Counted from the stretch's first letter, positions 7,635-15,972 are shown. The stretch is 27,300 bases of DNA from Candidatus Omnitrophota bacterium (GCA_028716065.1 JAQUQN010000008.1:1-27300); one strand, 5' to 3'. Numbers and translations are program-made. Notes: generated from the sequence alone by a model not told the origin.

Positions 7635-8297
7635 GTGAAAGTGATCAGCCTATGGAGCGGCGGCAAGGACAGCTGTTTCGCCGCTTATCTGGCGAGGTTA
7701 AAAGGCCACGAGATAAAGGCCCTCTTTAATTTCACGGATTCCGAAGCGAAGGGTTCCCTGTCGCACGGTCTTCCGTCCGGCATCGTCCGCGCCCAGATGG
7801 GGATGACCGGTTTTTCGTATCTCCAGAAGGCGATGCCGGAGAAAGGCTATCGTCGGGAGTTCAAGGCGCTGATAGAGGAGTGGAAGGTAAAAGAGGGCAT
7901 AGATGGTATAGTCTTCGGTGACATTTACCTGGAGGAGCACAAGGACTGGATAGATGAGGTATGCGGGGAGTTGAAGGTGAAGTCCATAATGCCTTTATGG
8001 GGACAAAATACAATGGGCCTTATAAACGAGATATTGAAAAAAGGATTCCGGGCGGTGGTAGTTTCGGTTAGGGCCGATATTTTAGGGCCCGAATGGCTGG
8101 GCGTCCAGGTCGACGATGAATTTGTAAAGGCCGTAACCGCCAGGGGCGATATAGACCTCTGCGGGGAAAAAGGCGAATACCATACATTTGTTTTTGACGG
8201 CCCGATTTTTAATAAACCGGTGCGGTTCGAAACCGGTGAAAAAGTGCTGGTCGATAAACATTGGTTTCTACGGCTCGAGGAGCGGATAACGCGATAA
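7635..8297 (+). CDS. DUF71/COG2102 ATP-pyrophosphatase-like protein, B12-associated subgroup
   Basis: A 220-residue protein with the PP-loop SLWSGGKDSCFAAYLA at its N-terminus (SGGKDS residues 8-13) and the family C-terminal block CGEKGEYHTFVFDGPIF. The archaeal/eukaryotic branch of this family makes diphthamide (Dph6). Bacterial members without the diphthamide pathway have been predicted by comparative genomics to act in B12 salvage, because they cluster with cobalamin genes as here. The reaction is not established; an ATP-dependent amidation of a cobamide precursor is one guess. GTG 7635 follows AAGG closely and lies 7 bases after the cobQ stop. It sits exactly between the biosynthetic genes and the importer genes. 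Confidence 0.85.
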   Translation: MKVISLWSGGKDSCFAAYLARLKGHEIKALFNFTDSEAKGSLSHGLPSGIVRAQMGMTGFSYLQKAMPEKGYRREFKALIEEWKVKEGIDGIVFGDIYLEEHKDWIDEVCGELKVKSIMPLWGQNTMGLINEILKKGFRAVVVSVRADILGPEWLGVQVDDEFVKAVTARGDIDLCGEKGEYHTFVFDGPIFNKPVRFETGEKVLVDKHWFLRLEERITR

Positions 8298-8300
8298 CAC

Positions 8301-9152
8301 ATGAAAAATATCATCCGGTTGATAATATTTGCGGCTATCCTGATTTTACCTTCTTTCCCGAATACGGCCCCGGCGGATGACTCTTTTCCCAGGAGGATCA
8401 TTTCGCTCTGTCCGACGCTGACAGAGGAGATATATCTCTTAGGGGCCGAGGACCGCCTGGTGGGAGTGACGACTTATTGCGAGAAACCGCCGGATGCCCT
8501 CAATAAGGAAAAAGTTGGAACGATAGTGGATGCCAATCTGGAGAGAATAGTCGACCTGGAGCCGGATATCGTCCTGACGATATCGCTTACGAAGCCGGCC
8601 GTCATAGAGAAATTGAAAAAGCTCGGAATAAGGACGGCCAATTTTCCGTATGCGGAAAGCTTCTCGCAGATATGCTCGGAATTCAGACGCCTGGCCGCGT
8701 TGATAGGCAGTGAAAGGAAGGCCATATCGGTAATACAGCAGGCGGAAGAAAGGGTGGCGACGGTGAAGAACCGCGTCAGTACCCTGCCGCGCCCGAAGGT
8801 ATTCGTCGAAATAGGCACCAAGCCTCTCTATACCGTGCCGCGGAATTCCTTCATAAACGATTTCATCGAATTTGCCGGCGGCGTGAACGTGACAGCAGAT
8901 TCGACGACAGGGCTCTATTCCCGCGAGAAAGTCATCGCGGATAATCCGGACGTGATAATCATAGCGACCATGGGCATCGAGGGTAAAAATGAGAAGGAAC
9001 ACTGGGAGAGAATGAAGACGCTCGCTGCCGCCAGGATGAACAGGATCTACATAATAGACTCGCGTAAACTTTGCAGTCCTACTCCGGTAAGTTTTGCGGA
9101 TACGCTTGAAGAGATAGCGGGAATGCTCCATCCCGAAAAGGCGGTTAGGTAG
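8301..9152 (+). CDS. btuF: periplasmic cobalamin-binding protein of a B12 ABC importer
   Basis: A 283-residue helical-backbone solute-binding protein. Residues 1-25 form a signal peptide (MKNIIRLIIFAAILILPSFP, then NTAPADD); no lipobox cysteine is seen, so it is probably soluble in the periplasm. RIISLCPTLTEEIYLLGAEDRLVG and TYCEKPPDAL match the BtuF/FepB-type N-lobe, and PDVIIIATMG matches the C-lobe. It should bind cobalamin or corrinoid delivered by the outer-membrane receptor and hand it to BtuC. Iron-siderophore proteins share the fold; the B12 assignment comes from the operon. Start is ATG 8301, three bases after the DUF71 stop. Confidence 0.88.
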   Translation: MKNIIRLIIFAAILILPSFPNTAPADDSFPRRIISLCPTLTEEIYLLGAEDRLVGVTTYCEKPPDALNKEKVGTIVDANLERIVDLEPDIVLTISLTKPAVIEKLKKLGIRTANFPYAESFSQICSEFRRLAALIGSERKAISVIQQAEERVATVKNRVSTLPRPKVFVEIGTKPLYTVPRNSFINDFIEFAGGVNVTADSTTGLYSREKVIADNPDVIIIATMGIEGKNEKEHWERMKTLAAARMNRIYIIDSRKLCSPTPVSFADTLEEIAGMLHPEKAVR

Positions 9153-10175
9153 ATGCGTAAAAAGATATTCTATCATATCTTGTGGATAGCGGCCCTGTCA
9201 GGCCTTCTGGCAGGCGTAGCCATATTCTCCCTGGCAATCGGTTCGAGCGGCGTCTCATTCAGGAAGCTAGTCCCGGTCCTCCTCGAAGGCAGGCTGACGC
9301 CGGAATACAGTATAATATTCGACATACGCCTGCCGCGCATAATACTGGCGTTCGCCGTGGGAGGGTCTTTGAGCATCGCCGGCGTAATGCTTCAAGGGAT
9401 GTTTCGTAACCCGCTCGTCGAGCCTTACACGCTGGGTATTTCCGGAGGAGCGGCGCTCGGAGTATCGGCCGCCCTCATTTTAGGCCTGGGCCGTTCAATG
9501 AGCGTTCTTTCGTTCCCTCTTTCAGGAATGCTGGGAGCGCTGGCTGTCATGGCGGCAGTATACTTTTTAAGCTTGCGAAAAGGGATGCTGAAGATGCAGG
9601 GGCTTCTCCTGACCGGGGTCATGATAAGCTTCATATCGTCATCGCTCATAATGCTCGTAATGGCAGTTTCGCGCGTGGAGGACATGCACGGGATAATCTT
9701 CTGGATAATGGGTTCGCTCGAAGAGCCGAATACAGCGCTGATAAAGATAGCCGCCCTGACATCGCTGACGGCATTTTTCATATCGTACGGGTTCAGCGTG
9801 CGGCTTAACGCGTTGGCCCTGGGGGAAGATGAGGCGAAGACGCTGGGCGTGAACGTTGAAGGGACGAAGAAGGCCCTTTTCATAATGGCGTCCCTGTTGA
9901 CGGGCTTAAGCGTTTCGATAGCCGGCATCATAGGGTTCGTCGGACTCGTAGTCCCTCATTTCATGAGGATGGTGGTGGGTCGTGATCACAGAATTCTACT
10001 GCCCGCGTCCTTTTTGTCAGGCGCGGCGTTCCTCATATTTTGCGATACCCTGGCCAGGACGATAGCGCCTCCGATGGAACTGCCGGTCGGGGTGATCACC
10101 GGCATACTCGGCGGCATGCTTTTCGTTTATGCGTTAAACAGAAAAGCAAATATTGCGGAGAAGGGATCATGTTAG
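9153..10175 (+). CDS. btuC: B12 ABC importer permease (FecCD family)
   Basis: A 340-residue FecCD-type permease with about ten membrane segments. Landmarks are DIRLPRIILAFAVGGSLSIAG followed by MLQGMFRNPLVEPYTLGIS, the ATPase-coupling region LGEDEAKTLGVNVE, and IAGIIGFVGLVVPHFMR with GRDHRILLP. The ATG follows the btuF stop without a gap, and its last 7 bases overlap btuD. Together the three genes encode a complete type II importer. Substrate specificity is inferred from the neighbouring B12 genes, since iron-siderophore permeases look alike. Confidence 0.9.
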   Translation: MRKKIFYHILWIAALSGLLAGVAIFSLAIGSSGVSFRKLVPVLLEGRLTPEYSIIFDIRLPRIILAFAVGGSLSIAGVMLQGMFRNPLVEPYTLGISGGAALGVSAALILGLGRSMSVLSFPLSGMLGALAVMAAVYFLSLRKGMLKMQGLLLTGVMISFISSSLIMLVMAVSRVEDMHGIIFWIMGSLEEPNTALIKIAALTSLTAFFISYGFSVRLNALALGEDEAKTLGVNVEGTKKALFIMASLLTGLSVSIAGIIGFVGLVVPHFMRMVVGRDHRILLPASFLSGAAFLIFCDTLARTIAPPMELPVGVITGILGGMLFVYALNRKANIAEKGSC

Positions 10176-10966
10176 AGGTCAATGGCTTGACATGCGGATA
10201 TGTAGGGAGATTTCAGCTTGAGGGGATAAACCTCAAAGTGCGCGAAGGCGAATTCATCGGAATAATAGGGCCGAACGGTTCCGGCAAGACGACGCTCCTG
10301 CGCGCGATAACCGGTTTACTCAAGGCCAGGGAGGGGAACGTCCTGTTTGACGGAAAGGACATTTCAGGGATATCACCGCGCCAGACGGCGAAGAATATCG
10401 CGGTCGTCAGCCAGAACCCGCCGCCGGAGGACATGAACGTGGAAGATTATGTCCTTCTGGGGCGGCTGCCCCATTATAGGAGATTTCAACTCCTCGAGGA
10501 CAGGGAGGACCTGGAGATAGCTCATAGATGCATGGAGGCGACGGATACGCTCAAATTCCGCGACAGGCTCCTCGGCGAGGTCTCGAGCGGCGAGCGCCAG
10601 CTGGTATCGATAGCCCGCGCATTGGCCCAGGAACCACGCGCCCTGCTTCTAGACGAACCCACGTCGCATCTCGACATAACGCACCAGGTGACGATACTCG
10701 ATCTCATATACAGACTGAAGAAGAAGCTCAACCTAACGGTGATAGTCGTATTGCACGACCTGAATCTGGCGGGTGAATATTGCGAACGCCTGGCGCTTCT
10801 CGATAACGGCCGCCTGGAAGTCGTAGGCGACCCCGCCGAGGTTTTAACGTATCAAAGGATAGAGAAGGTATATAGGACGGTAGTGGTGGTGAGGGCCAAT
10901 CCCGTGTCGGGAAGGCCCTGTGTATTTTTAGTTCCAGGAAAGGAGAAAAGAGAAGGTACCGGATAG
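10169..10966 (+). CDS. btuD: B12 ABC importer ATPase
   Basis: A 265-residue ABC ATPase. Walker A is GPNGSGKTT (residues 34-42), the signature is SSGERQ, Walker B is ALLLDEPTSHLD, and the switch histidine is in VVLHDLNLAGEY. It energises import through BtuC. The ATG at 10169, inside the end of btuC and preceded by GGAGAAGGG, gives the normal N-terminus MLEVNGLTCGY; the frame is open further upstream but within btuC. Its stop codon TAG (10964-10966) forms part of the first helix of the following riboswitch-like element, so btuD translation could in principle disturb that helix. Confidence 0.92.
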   Translation: MLEVNGLTCGYVGRFQLEGINLKVREGEFIGIIGPNGSGKTTLLRAITGLLKAREGNVLFDGKDISGISPRQTAKNIAVVSQNPPPEDMNVEDYVLLGRLPHYRRFQLLEDREDLEIAHRCMEATDTLKFRDRLLGEVSSGERQLVSIARALAQEPRALLLDEPTSHLDITHQVTILDLIYRLKKKLNLTVIVVLHDLNLAGEYCERLALLDNGRLEVVGDPAEVLTYQRIEKVYRTVVVVRANPVSGRPCVFLVPGKEKREGTG

Positions 10967-11056
10967 ACAAAGGAAGTTCCCGTGAGATCCGGGACACTGC
11001 CCCGCAACGGTAATAGCTTATATTCATTATAAGAGAGTCCGGACGATTGACTATCC
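10961..11056 (+). promoter_or_regulatory. compact cobalamin-riboswitch-like element before the BtuB-like gene
   Basis: The core GGAAGTTCCCGTGAGATCCG, then GGGACACTGCCCCGCAACGG and TAATAG, matches the cobalamin riboswitch core, and AGAGAGTCCGGACGA resembles the 3' conserved box. GGATAG (10961-10966) pairs with CTATCC (11051-11056) as a closing helix, and CTTATA (11017-11022) pairs with TATAAG (11028-11033). At about 96 nt it lacks room for the peripheral arms of the long form, so it looks like the compact (class II) type. No T-tract terminator follows; the ribosome binding site GAGGGAGGA starts 15 bases after it, which suggests translational control of the receptor gene. Ligand preference cannot be read from this. 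Confidence 0.8.
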
Positions 11057-11082
11057 TGGGGAGTATTCTCGAGGGAGGAAAA

Positions 11083-13068
11083 ATGAGAAAAATAGTTTTG
11101 GTTCTGGCTGTAGCGGTTTTTTTGGCAGGAAGCGCTTTTGCGGAGGAGAAGTCGGATAGTCTTAAAAGGGCACTGGAGGCATCGCTTGCCCCGGTCGAGG
11201 CCGTGGCCGGGTCGATAACGGAACTGGAAAGGATAATAGTAACCCCGTCCCGTTTTGAGGAGAAACTCGGCTCAAGTTCATGCTCCGTTTCGGTAATCGA
11301 TAGCGCCGTCTTTAACAGGGAAAAGATAGATACCGCGAAAGAAGCCCTGAAAGGCGAACCGGGCATAGATATAAGACAATCGGGCGCTTTCCAGGGAACG
11401 ACATCGCTCTACATGCGCGGCGGCTCCACCGGCCACACGCTTATTCTGGTCGATGGAATGAAAGCCTACGATCCCATCTCGCCGAACGCCTCGTACAATC
11501 TTGCCCACCTGACACTCGATAACGTCGACAGAATAGAGGTCTTAAGGGGCCCACAATCCGCTCTCTACGGATCCGATGCCATGGCCGGCGTCGTAAATAT
11601 CGTCTCCAAAAAGGCCGAAGATACTCATGCCAACATCTCATGGGAGGGAGGTTCTTTTTATACCTATCAGGAACAGTTCGACATAGGTTCGGTGACGCAT
11701 GGACTTCATTATAATATCGCCGGTTCGCGTCTCGATACCAAAGGCATCTCGCAGGCCCAGGCGAAGCAAAATAATCAGGAACGCGATCCCTACGACAGGA
11801 CGAGCATAGCCGCGAGGGTAGATTATGATGTCACCGACGCCATTACGCTGGGAACAACATTCAGGCATACCAAGGCCCATTTTGCCCTCGACCACGGCGC
11901 CGACGCCGACGATGACAATGCCTTCTCCATATTCAGGGAATATTTTACTTCCATTTACGCGGACCAAAAGATGTTCGAGTGGTGGGCCCATTCGATCAAG
12001 CTGGGATGGATGGAGACGATGCGCCAGTATTTCGACGACGATTCACCGGGATTCGATTTTGACAGGAGCAAGTATTTCGGCAAATATTTTAAGCTGGATT
12101 ACCAGACGAGTTTCAATATCATGGATGTCGACAAATTTCTCATCGGTTATGAGTTCACGCAAGAGACTGCCGAATATTATTCCCAAAATGATTATTCCGG
12201 ATTCATGGCCAACGACATCATGCCTAAGGTCTTCTCGCGAGAAGGCGACCTCTATCTTGAGAACAGGCTCAATGTATCGGACCGCCTCACCTCAACCCAG
12301 GGCATGCGCGTCAGCCACCATTCAAGGGCGGGGACGCACCTCACTTATAGGCTGGATGGATCGTACCTCTTCCCTACGGGGACGAAGGTGCGCGGACTGG
12401 CAGCTACCGGTTTCAAAGCGCCGTCGCTATATCAGTTATTTGCGCCCGCAAACTTTTATTTTGGAGGAGGCAATCCTGATCTAGCCCCGGAGAAGAGCGC
12501 CTCTTATGAATATGGCATAGACCAGTATCTTTTCGGCGACAAAGTGATAGCGGGGGTGACATACTTTCACACTCTCTATACTAACCTGATTTATGCCCTC
12601 ACCAATCCCAGCACTTACTATACCGGACAGTATATCAACGTGGGTAAGGCCAAGGTCTATGGCATAGAGGCCTCTTTAAGCGCAAAGCCTGCGGAGAGCG
12701 TGCGCGTCAGGTCAGGGCTTACTTATCAGAAGACCAAGGATTTCCAGAATGACCAGGATCTAATAAGGAGGCCCGAGCGTAAATTTTTCATAGAATGCTA
12801 CTGGCAAGCGACGGAAAAATTGAGTTTCGATCTCAGGGTCAGATATAACGGTCCGATGAGCAATAATACCAGTAATCCGCTATGGGGTTCGAATTCCTAT
12901 AAGGTCAAGGAATATACCGTCGTCGACATGGTGGTGGATTATGCCCTCACGAAGAATTTTTCCGTATATGTAAAGATGAACAATCTTTTTAATAAATATT
13001 ATGAGGACGTCCACGGCTACACGACCTCTCCCTTTGCCGCATATGGAGGCGTCAAGGCAAAATTCTAA
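11083..13068 (+). CDS. btuB: TonB-dependent outer-membrane cobalamin receptor, BtuB-like
   Basis: A 661-residue TonB-dependent receptor. Residues 1-20 are a signal peptide (MRKIVLVLAVAVFLAGSAFA). A TonB-box-like ELERIIVTPSRFEE follows, then the plug domain (EALKGEPGIDIRQSG, LYMRGGSTGHTLILVDGMKA, IEVLRGPQSALYGSDAMAG followed by VVNIVSK), then a beta-barrel ending in FAAYGGVKAKF with the C-terminal phenylalanine usual for outer-membrane proteins. Start ATG 11083 is preceded by GAGGGAGGA. The B12 substrate is inferred from the riboswitch-like element just upstream and from btuFCD. The TonB-ExbBD energising complex is not in the window. Confidence 0.9.
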   Translation: MRKIVLVLAVAVFLAGSAFAEEKSDSLKRALEASLAPVEAVAGSITELERIIVTPSRFEEKLGSSSCSVSVIDSAVFNREKIDTAKEALKGEPGIDIRQSGAFQGTTSLYMRGGSTGHTLILVDGMKAYDPISPNASYNLAHLTLDNVDRIEVLRGPQSALYGSDAMAGVVNIVSKKAEDTHANISWEGGSFYTYQEQFDIGSVTHGLHYNIAGSRLDTKGISQAQAKQNNQERDPYDRTSIAARVDYDVTDAITLGTTFRHTKAHFALDHGADADDDNAFSIFREYFTSIYADQKMFEWWAHSIKLGWMETMRQYFDDDSPGFDFDRSKYFGKYFKLDYQTSFNIMDVDKFLIGYEFTQETAEYYSQNDYSGFMANDIMPKVFSREGDLYLENRLNVSDRLTSTQGMRVSHHSRAGTHLTYRLDGSYLFPTGTKVRGLAATGFKAPSLYQLFAPANFYFGGGNPDLAPEKSASYEYGIDQYLFGDKVIAGVTYFHTLYTNLIYALTNPSTYYTGQYINVGKAKVYGIEASLSAKPAESVRVRSGLTYQKTKDFQNDQDLIRRPERKFFIECYWQATEKLSFDLRVRYNGPMSNNTSNPLWGSNSYKVKEYTVVDMVVDYALTKNFSVYVKMNNLFNKYYEDVHGYTTSPFAAYGGVKAKF

Positions 13069-13073
13069 AGGAT

Positions 13074-13102
13074 TTGTTTCCTTCGTTTATATGTGGTAAT
13101 AT
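13074..13102 (+). promoter_or_regulatory. possible promoter for the CBS/antiporter genes
   Basis: TTGTTT (13074-13079) and TAATAT (13097-13102) are 17 bases apart in the 97-base gap after btuB. The -35 match is poor. The gap otherwise shows no hairpin with a T-tract, so where the B12 transcript ends is unclear. Confidence 0.3.
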
Positions 13103-13165
13103 TAATATGTAAATAATTCCGCATAAAGTCCGTTTGTCGCAGCATCAAATAAGATGAGGTGAGTG

Positions 13166-13633
13166 ATGCATGTTAAAGATATCATGTCTAAAAAGGTAAT
13201 CAGCGTAAAACGCTCCACGACTTTACACCAGCTTTTGAAGCTATTTGACAGGTTCCACATATTTCCGCTTGTTCCCGTTGTCGAAGAGGACGGAAAGCTG
13301 ATAGGCATAGTATCCTTCAAGAACCTGATCAACGTCTTCAGTCCCCGCCATACGGAGATCGTCAAGAACATACCGTTTGTCGATGAAGAAGATGAGGATA
13401 TATTCAACGTTGAACTGACGAAAGAGATGGGAAGTCTTATCCTTGTCGCAGATATAATGGAGACACACTTTGTCGCGATAAAAGAAGACGAATCTCTGGA
13501 GAAGGCGTTCGGCGTAATGAAACTTTACCTGAAAGAAGAGATACCCGTGGTAGACAATAAAGGCGTGCTGGTAGGCATGATAGGCGTCTTTGACATCGTG
13601 CGGCAATTATTCTCCCAAAAGGGAATTATATAA
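13166..13633 (+). CDS. CBS-domain pair protein
   Basis: A 155-residue protein composed of two CBS motifs: residues about 1-60 (MHVKDIMSKKVISVKRSTTL, then FPLVPVVEEDGKLIGIVSFK) and about 95-155 (VADIMETHFVAIKEDESLEK, then EEIPVVDNKGVLVGMIGVFD). Paired CBS motifs usually bind adenine nucleotides and regulate a partner enzyme or transporter. The partner is probably the antiporter whose ATG follows its stop with no gap. An in-frame GTG at 13163 adds one residue; ATG 13166 after GATGAGG is preferred. No catalytic domain is present. Confidence 0.85.
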   Translation: MHVKDIMSKKVISVKRSTTLHQLLKLFDRFHIFPLVPVVEEDGKLIGIVSFKNLINVFSPRHTEIVKNIPFVDEEDEDIFNVELTKEMGSLILVADIMETHFVAIKEDESLEKAFGVMKLYLKEEIPVVDNKGVLVGMIGVFDIVRQLFSQKGII

Positions 13634-14821
13634 ATGAACAGCATATTGAGCCTTGGCTTTATCCTCGTCGCCGGACTACTTTCGGCGAAGGTGATAAAGA
13701 AGGCCAAATTTCCGGCCGTAACGGCCTATCTCATGCTCGGCATAATCATAGGCCCCTCCATCCTCAAGCTCGTATCAGGAGAGGTGCTCGGCGCCTCCAG
13801 CCTGATATCGAATGTCGTCTTAGGGATCATAGCCTTCGGCATAGGGGAGAACTTCTCAAGGGAGAATTTCAGGAGGGTGGGCGCCTCAGTGGTATGGATA
13901 TCGATATTAGAGGCCTGCGGCGCATGGATCCTTGTTACGCTCGTCTTTTTATTTATTTTAAAACAGCCATTTTACATCTCGCTCCTCTTCGGCGCCATAG
14001 CCTCCGCGACAGCCCCGGCCGCCACGATAATGGTCATAAGAGAATATCAGTCGAAAGGCGTCCTGACGGATACATTGATGGGAGTCGTGGCCATAGACGA
14101 CGCGTGGTGTCTGATAATATTCGCGGTCTCTCTCGCGATATCGCAGGCGATATTCGCGCATATTATCGATGCCTTCTCGATCTTCAAAGTATTCATGCAG
14201 TCCGTTTTTAACATATTGGGGGCTTTCATCCTGGGCGGGGCCGCCGCGCTCGCCCTTTCGTATTTTTCCCGTTTCATCCGCACGCAGACGGAATTGTTGA
14301 TATATACCCTCGGTTGCATACTTTCGGTAATAGGAATTGCGCTGTGGCTTGACCTGTCGGTCCTTCTGGCAAACATGTTTCTCGGCGCTGTTCTGGTCAA
14401 CAGCGATAGATCGGCCTTCAAATTTTTCGAAAGCCTCAAGACCGTCGACCCTCCGCTTTTTCTTCTGTTTTTCGTGCTGGCCGGAGCGAACCTGGAGCTG
14501 GCGCTCATGCCAAAACTGGGACTTTTAGGGTTGACCTATCTTGTCGTAAGGGTCGCGGGAAAGTTATCGGGAGCCAGTATAGGCGCTCATATTTCACATG
14601 CCACCTCGGTAGTTAAAAAGTATTTAGGGTGGGGGCTCATTCCCCAGGCCGGTGTGGCACTTGGATGCGCCCTTATAGCGAAAGGCGATTTTCCTATAGT
14701 CGGAGACATGATATTTACCACGATCGTGGCGACGACAGTGGTTTACGAGCTCTTCGGTCCGTTATGTACAAGATACGCCCTGCATAAAGCAGGCGAAGTT
14801 GCCACTGAACATACGAAATAA
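13634..14821 (+). CDS. CPA2-type cation/proton antiporter
   Basis: A 395-residue membrane protein with 11-13 hydrophobic segments, of the Na+/H+ exchanger (Kef/NapA-like) family. YLMLGIIIGPSIL in segment 2, the unwound-helix motif SATAPAATIMVI, and AIDDAWCLIIFA with the double aspartate expected at the ion site support the call. The family usually expels Na+ or K+ in exchange for protons across the inner membrane. It lacks the C-terminal RCK/TrkA-N domain found in Kef proteins, so the separate CBS-pair protein encoded immediately upstream may supply nucleotide regulation. The ion cannot be told from sequence. Confidence 0.88.
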   Translation: MNSILSLGFILVAGLLSAKVIKKAKFPAVTAYLMLGIIIGPSILKLVSGEVLGASSLISNVVLGIIAFGIGENFSRENFRRVGASVVWISILEACGAWILVTLVFLFILKQPFYISLLFGAIASATAPAATIMVIREYQSKGVLTDTLMGVVAIDDAWCLIIFAVSLAISQAIFAHIIDAFSIFKVFMQSVFNILGAFILGGAAALALSYFSRFIRTQTELLIYTLGCILSVIGIALWLDLSVLLANMFLGAVLVNSDRSAFKFFESLKTVDPPLFLLFFVLAGANLELALMPKLGLLGLTYLVVRVAGKLSGASIGAHISHATSVVKKYLGWGLIPQAGVALGCALIAKGDFPIVGDMIFTTIVATTVVYELFGPLCTRYALHKAGEVATEHTK

Positions 14822-14846
14822 AGATATTTTAAAAAAGGGAGGGCCT

Positions 14847-15002
14847 ATGAAGATAAGAGGCAAGCCGGCCAAGGTTTTTAAGATAAGGAACAGGAAGGGT
14901 TACGCGGCCATATGCTGCAATAACATCACGGAAGGCAGGAGTTCCGCAATGGCCTGCGCTAGAATGGAAAAGGCGCTTCTCCGCAAACCGAAGAGAGGCT
15001 GA
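14847..15002 (+). CDS. small basic cysteine-containing protein, unrecognised
   Basis: A 51-residue ORF starting MKIRGKPAKVFKIRNRKGYA and containing AAICCNNITEGRSSAMACAR, ending in RKPKRG. It is strongly basic, has three cysteines including a CC pair, and no signal peptide or membrane segment. The case for a real gene is the good ribosome binding site GGGAGGG four bases ahead of ATG 14847, its fit in the 189-base gap between two same-strand genes, and codon use like its neighbours. The basic ends could suggest nucleic-acid binding, but I do not recognise the family and assign no function. Confidence 0.6.
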   Translation: MKIRGKPAKVFKIRNRKGYAAICCNNITEGRSSAMACARMEKALLRKPKRG

Positions 15003-15010
15003 TCGATAGC

Positions 15011-15946
15011 ATGTCGATGAAACAGAAGTACATGTTGCGGGCCGTAAAGATAAGCCTTTTCGGCAACATCATCCTTTTTTCGATCAAGGCGCTTGCGCTA
15101 TTATTTGTAAATTCTCTTGCCATAATAGCGGATCTGGGGATATCTTCCGTGGCGCTCGCCATATCGGTGATACTTTACCATTCTATCAAGCTGGCGGACA
15201 AGCCCGCCGATTTTTTCCATAATTATGGTTATGCGAAAGTCGAACACGTATGCGAAGCGATGGAGGGCCTGGTCCTCATAGGAATAGCGTTCACCCTCTC
15301 ATCCCAGGCGGTCCTGAATATCATCCACCCAAGGCAGATACACATGCCATGGGTGGGTTTAATATCCAGCAGCATGAACACGACCATAAATTTCCTGGGG
15401 GCTTTCTATATACTGAACATGGGTAAAAAGACCTCATCCCCAGCCATACACGCCGAAGGTATCCACTACCGGCTGGAAGGCTTCATATCGCTGGCAATAG
15501 CTGCCTCCTTTGTCATTTCCATTGTCTTGCGCTCAAAGGGCCTGGAAAGAATAGAGGCTTATGTCGACCCTTCGGCCACACTTCTGGTAAGTTTCATGGT
15601 GTTGATACCTTCTTTCAGCCTGGCAAAGAAGGCCTTCTTCAATCTTCTGGATGCGTCGATAGAGGAGGAAGGCAAGATCGAGGTGGTAAAATTGCTGGGC
15701 CAGCACAGCGAAAAATACTGCGATTTCAAGGATATCAAGACCCGTTCCGCCGGACGCAAAAAGTTCGTGGAGCTGAAACTCATAATGCCGCAGGACATGG
15801 CGTTTAAAAAAGGGCACGAGATAGTGACTATTCTGGAAAAGGATATACGGAAAAGTATCCATGACAGCGAGATCACGATAAAGATGGAACCCTGCGGCAA
15901 AGACTGTTATTTTGTCCACAGCAATAAGAATTGTCCGTATCTGTAG
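15011..15946 (+). CDS. cation diffusion facilitator family transporter with altered metal site
   Basis: A 311-residue protein with about six membrane segments and a C-terminal cytoplasmic domain, as in CDF transporters. NYGYAKVEHVCEAMEGL corresponds to the conserved loop after segment 2, and AIHAEGIHYRLEGFISLA to segment 5. Aligned by eye with YiiP, the intramembrane zinc site is D41, S45, and the H and E of HYRLE, where D, D, H and D are usual. The C-terminus ends in a cysteine-containing tail, EPCGKDCYFVHSNKNCPYL. It probably exports a divalent metal in exchange for protons, but the changed ligands make specificity uncertain. Starts at ATG 15011 or 15017; no strong ribosome binding site decides between them. 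Confidence 0.8.
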   Translation: MSMKQKYMLRAVKISLFGNIILFSIKALALLFVNSLAIIADLGISSVALAISVILYHSIKLADKPADFFHNYGYAKVEHVCEAMEGLVLIGIAFTLSSQAVLNIIHPRQIHMPWVGLISSSMNTTINFLGAFYILNMGKKTSSPAIHAEGIHYRLEGFISLAIAASFVISIVLRSKGLERIEAYVDPSATLLVSFMVLIPSFSLAKKAFFNLLDASIEEEGKIEVVKLLGQHSEKYCDFKDIKTRSAGRKKFVELKLIMPQDMAFKKGHEIVTILEKDIRKSIHDSEITIKMEPCGKDCYFVHSNKNCPYL

Positions 15947-15972
15947 CGCTTAAGATTAGATGGAGGCAAGAG

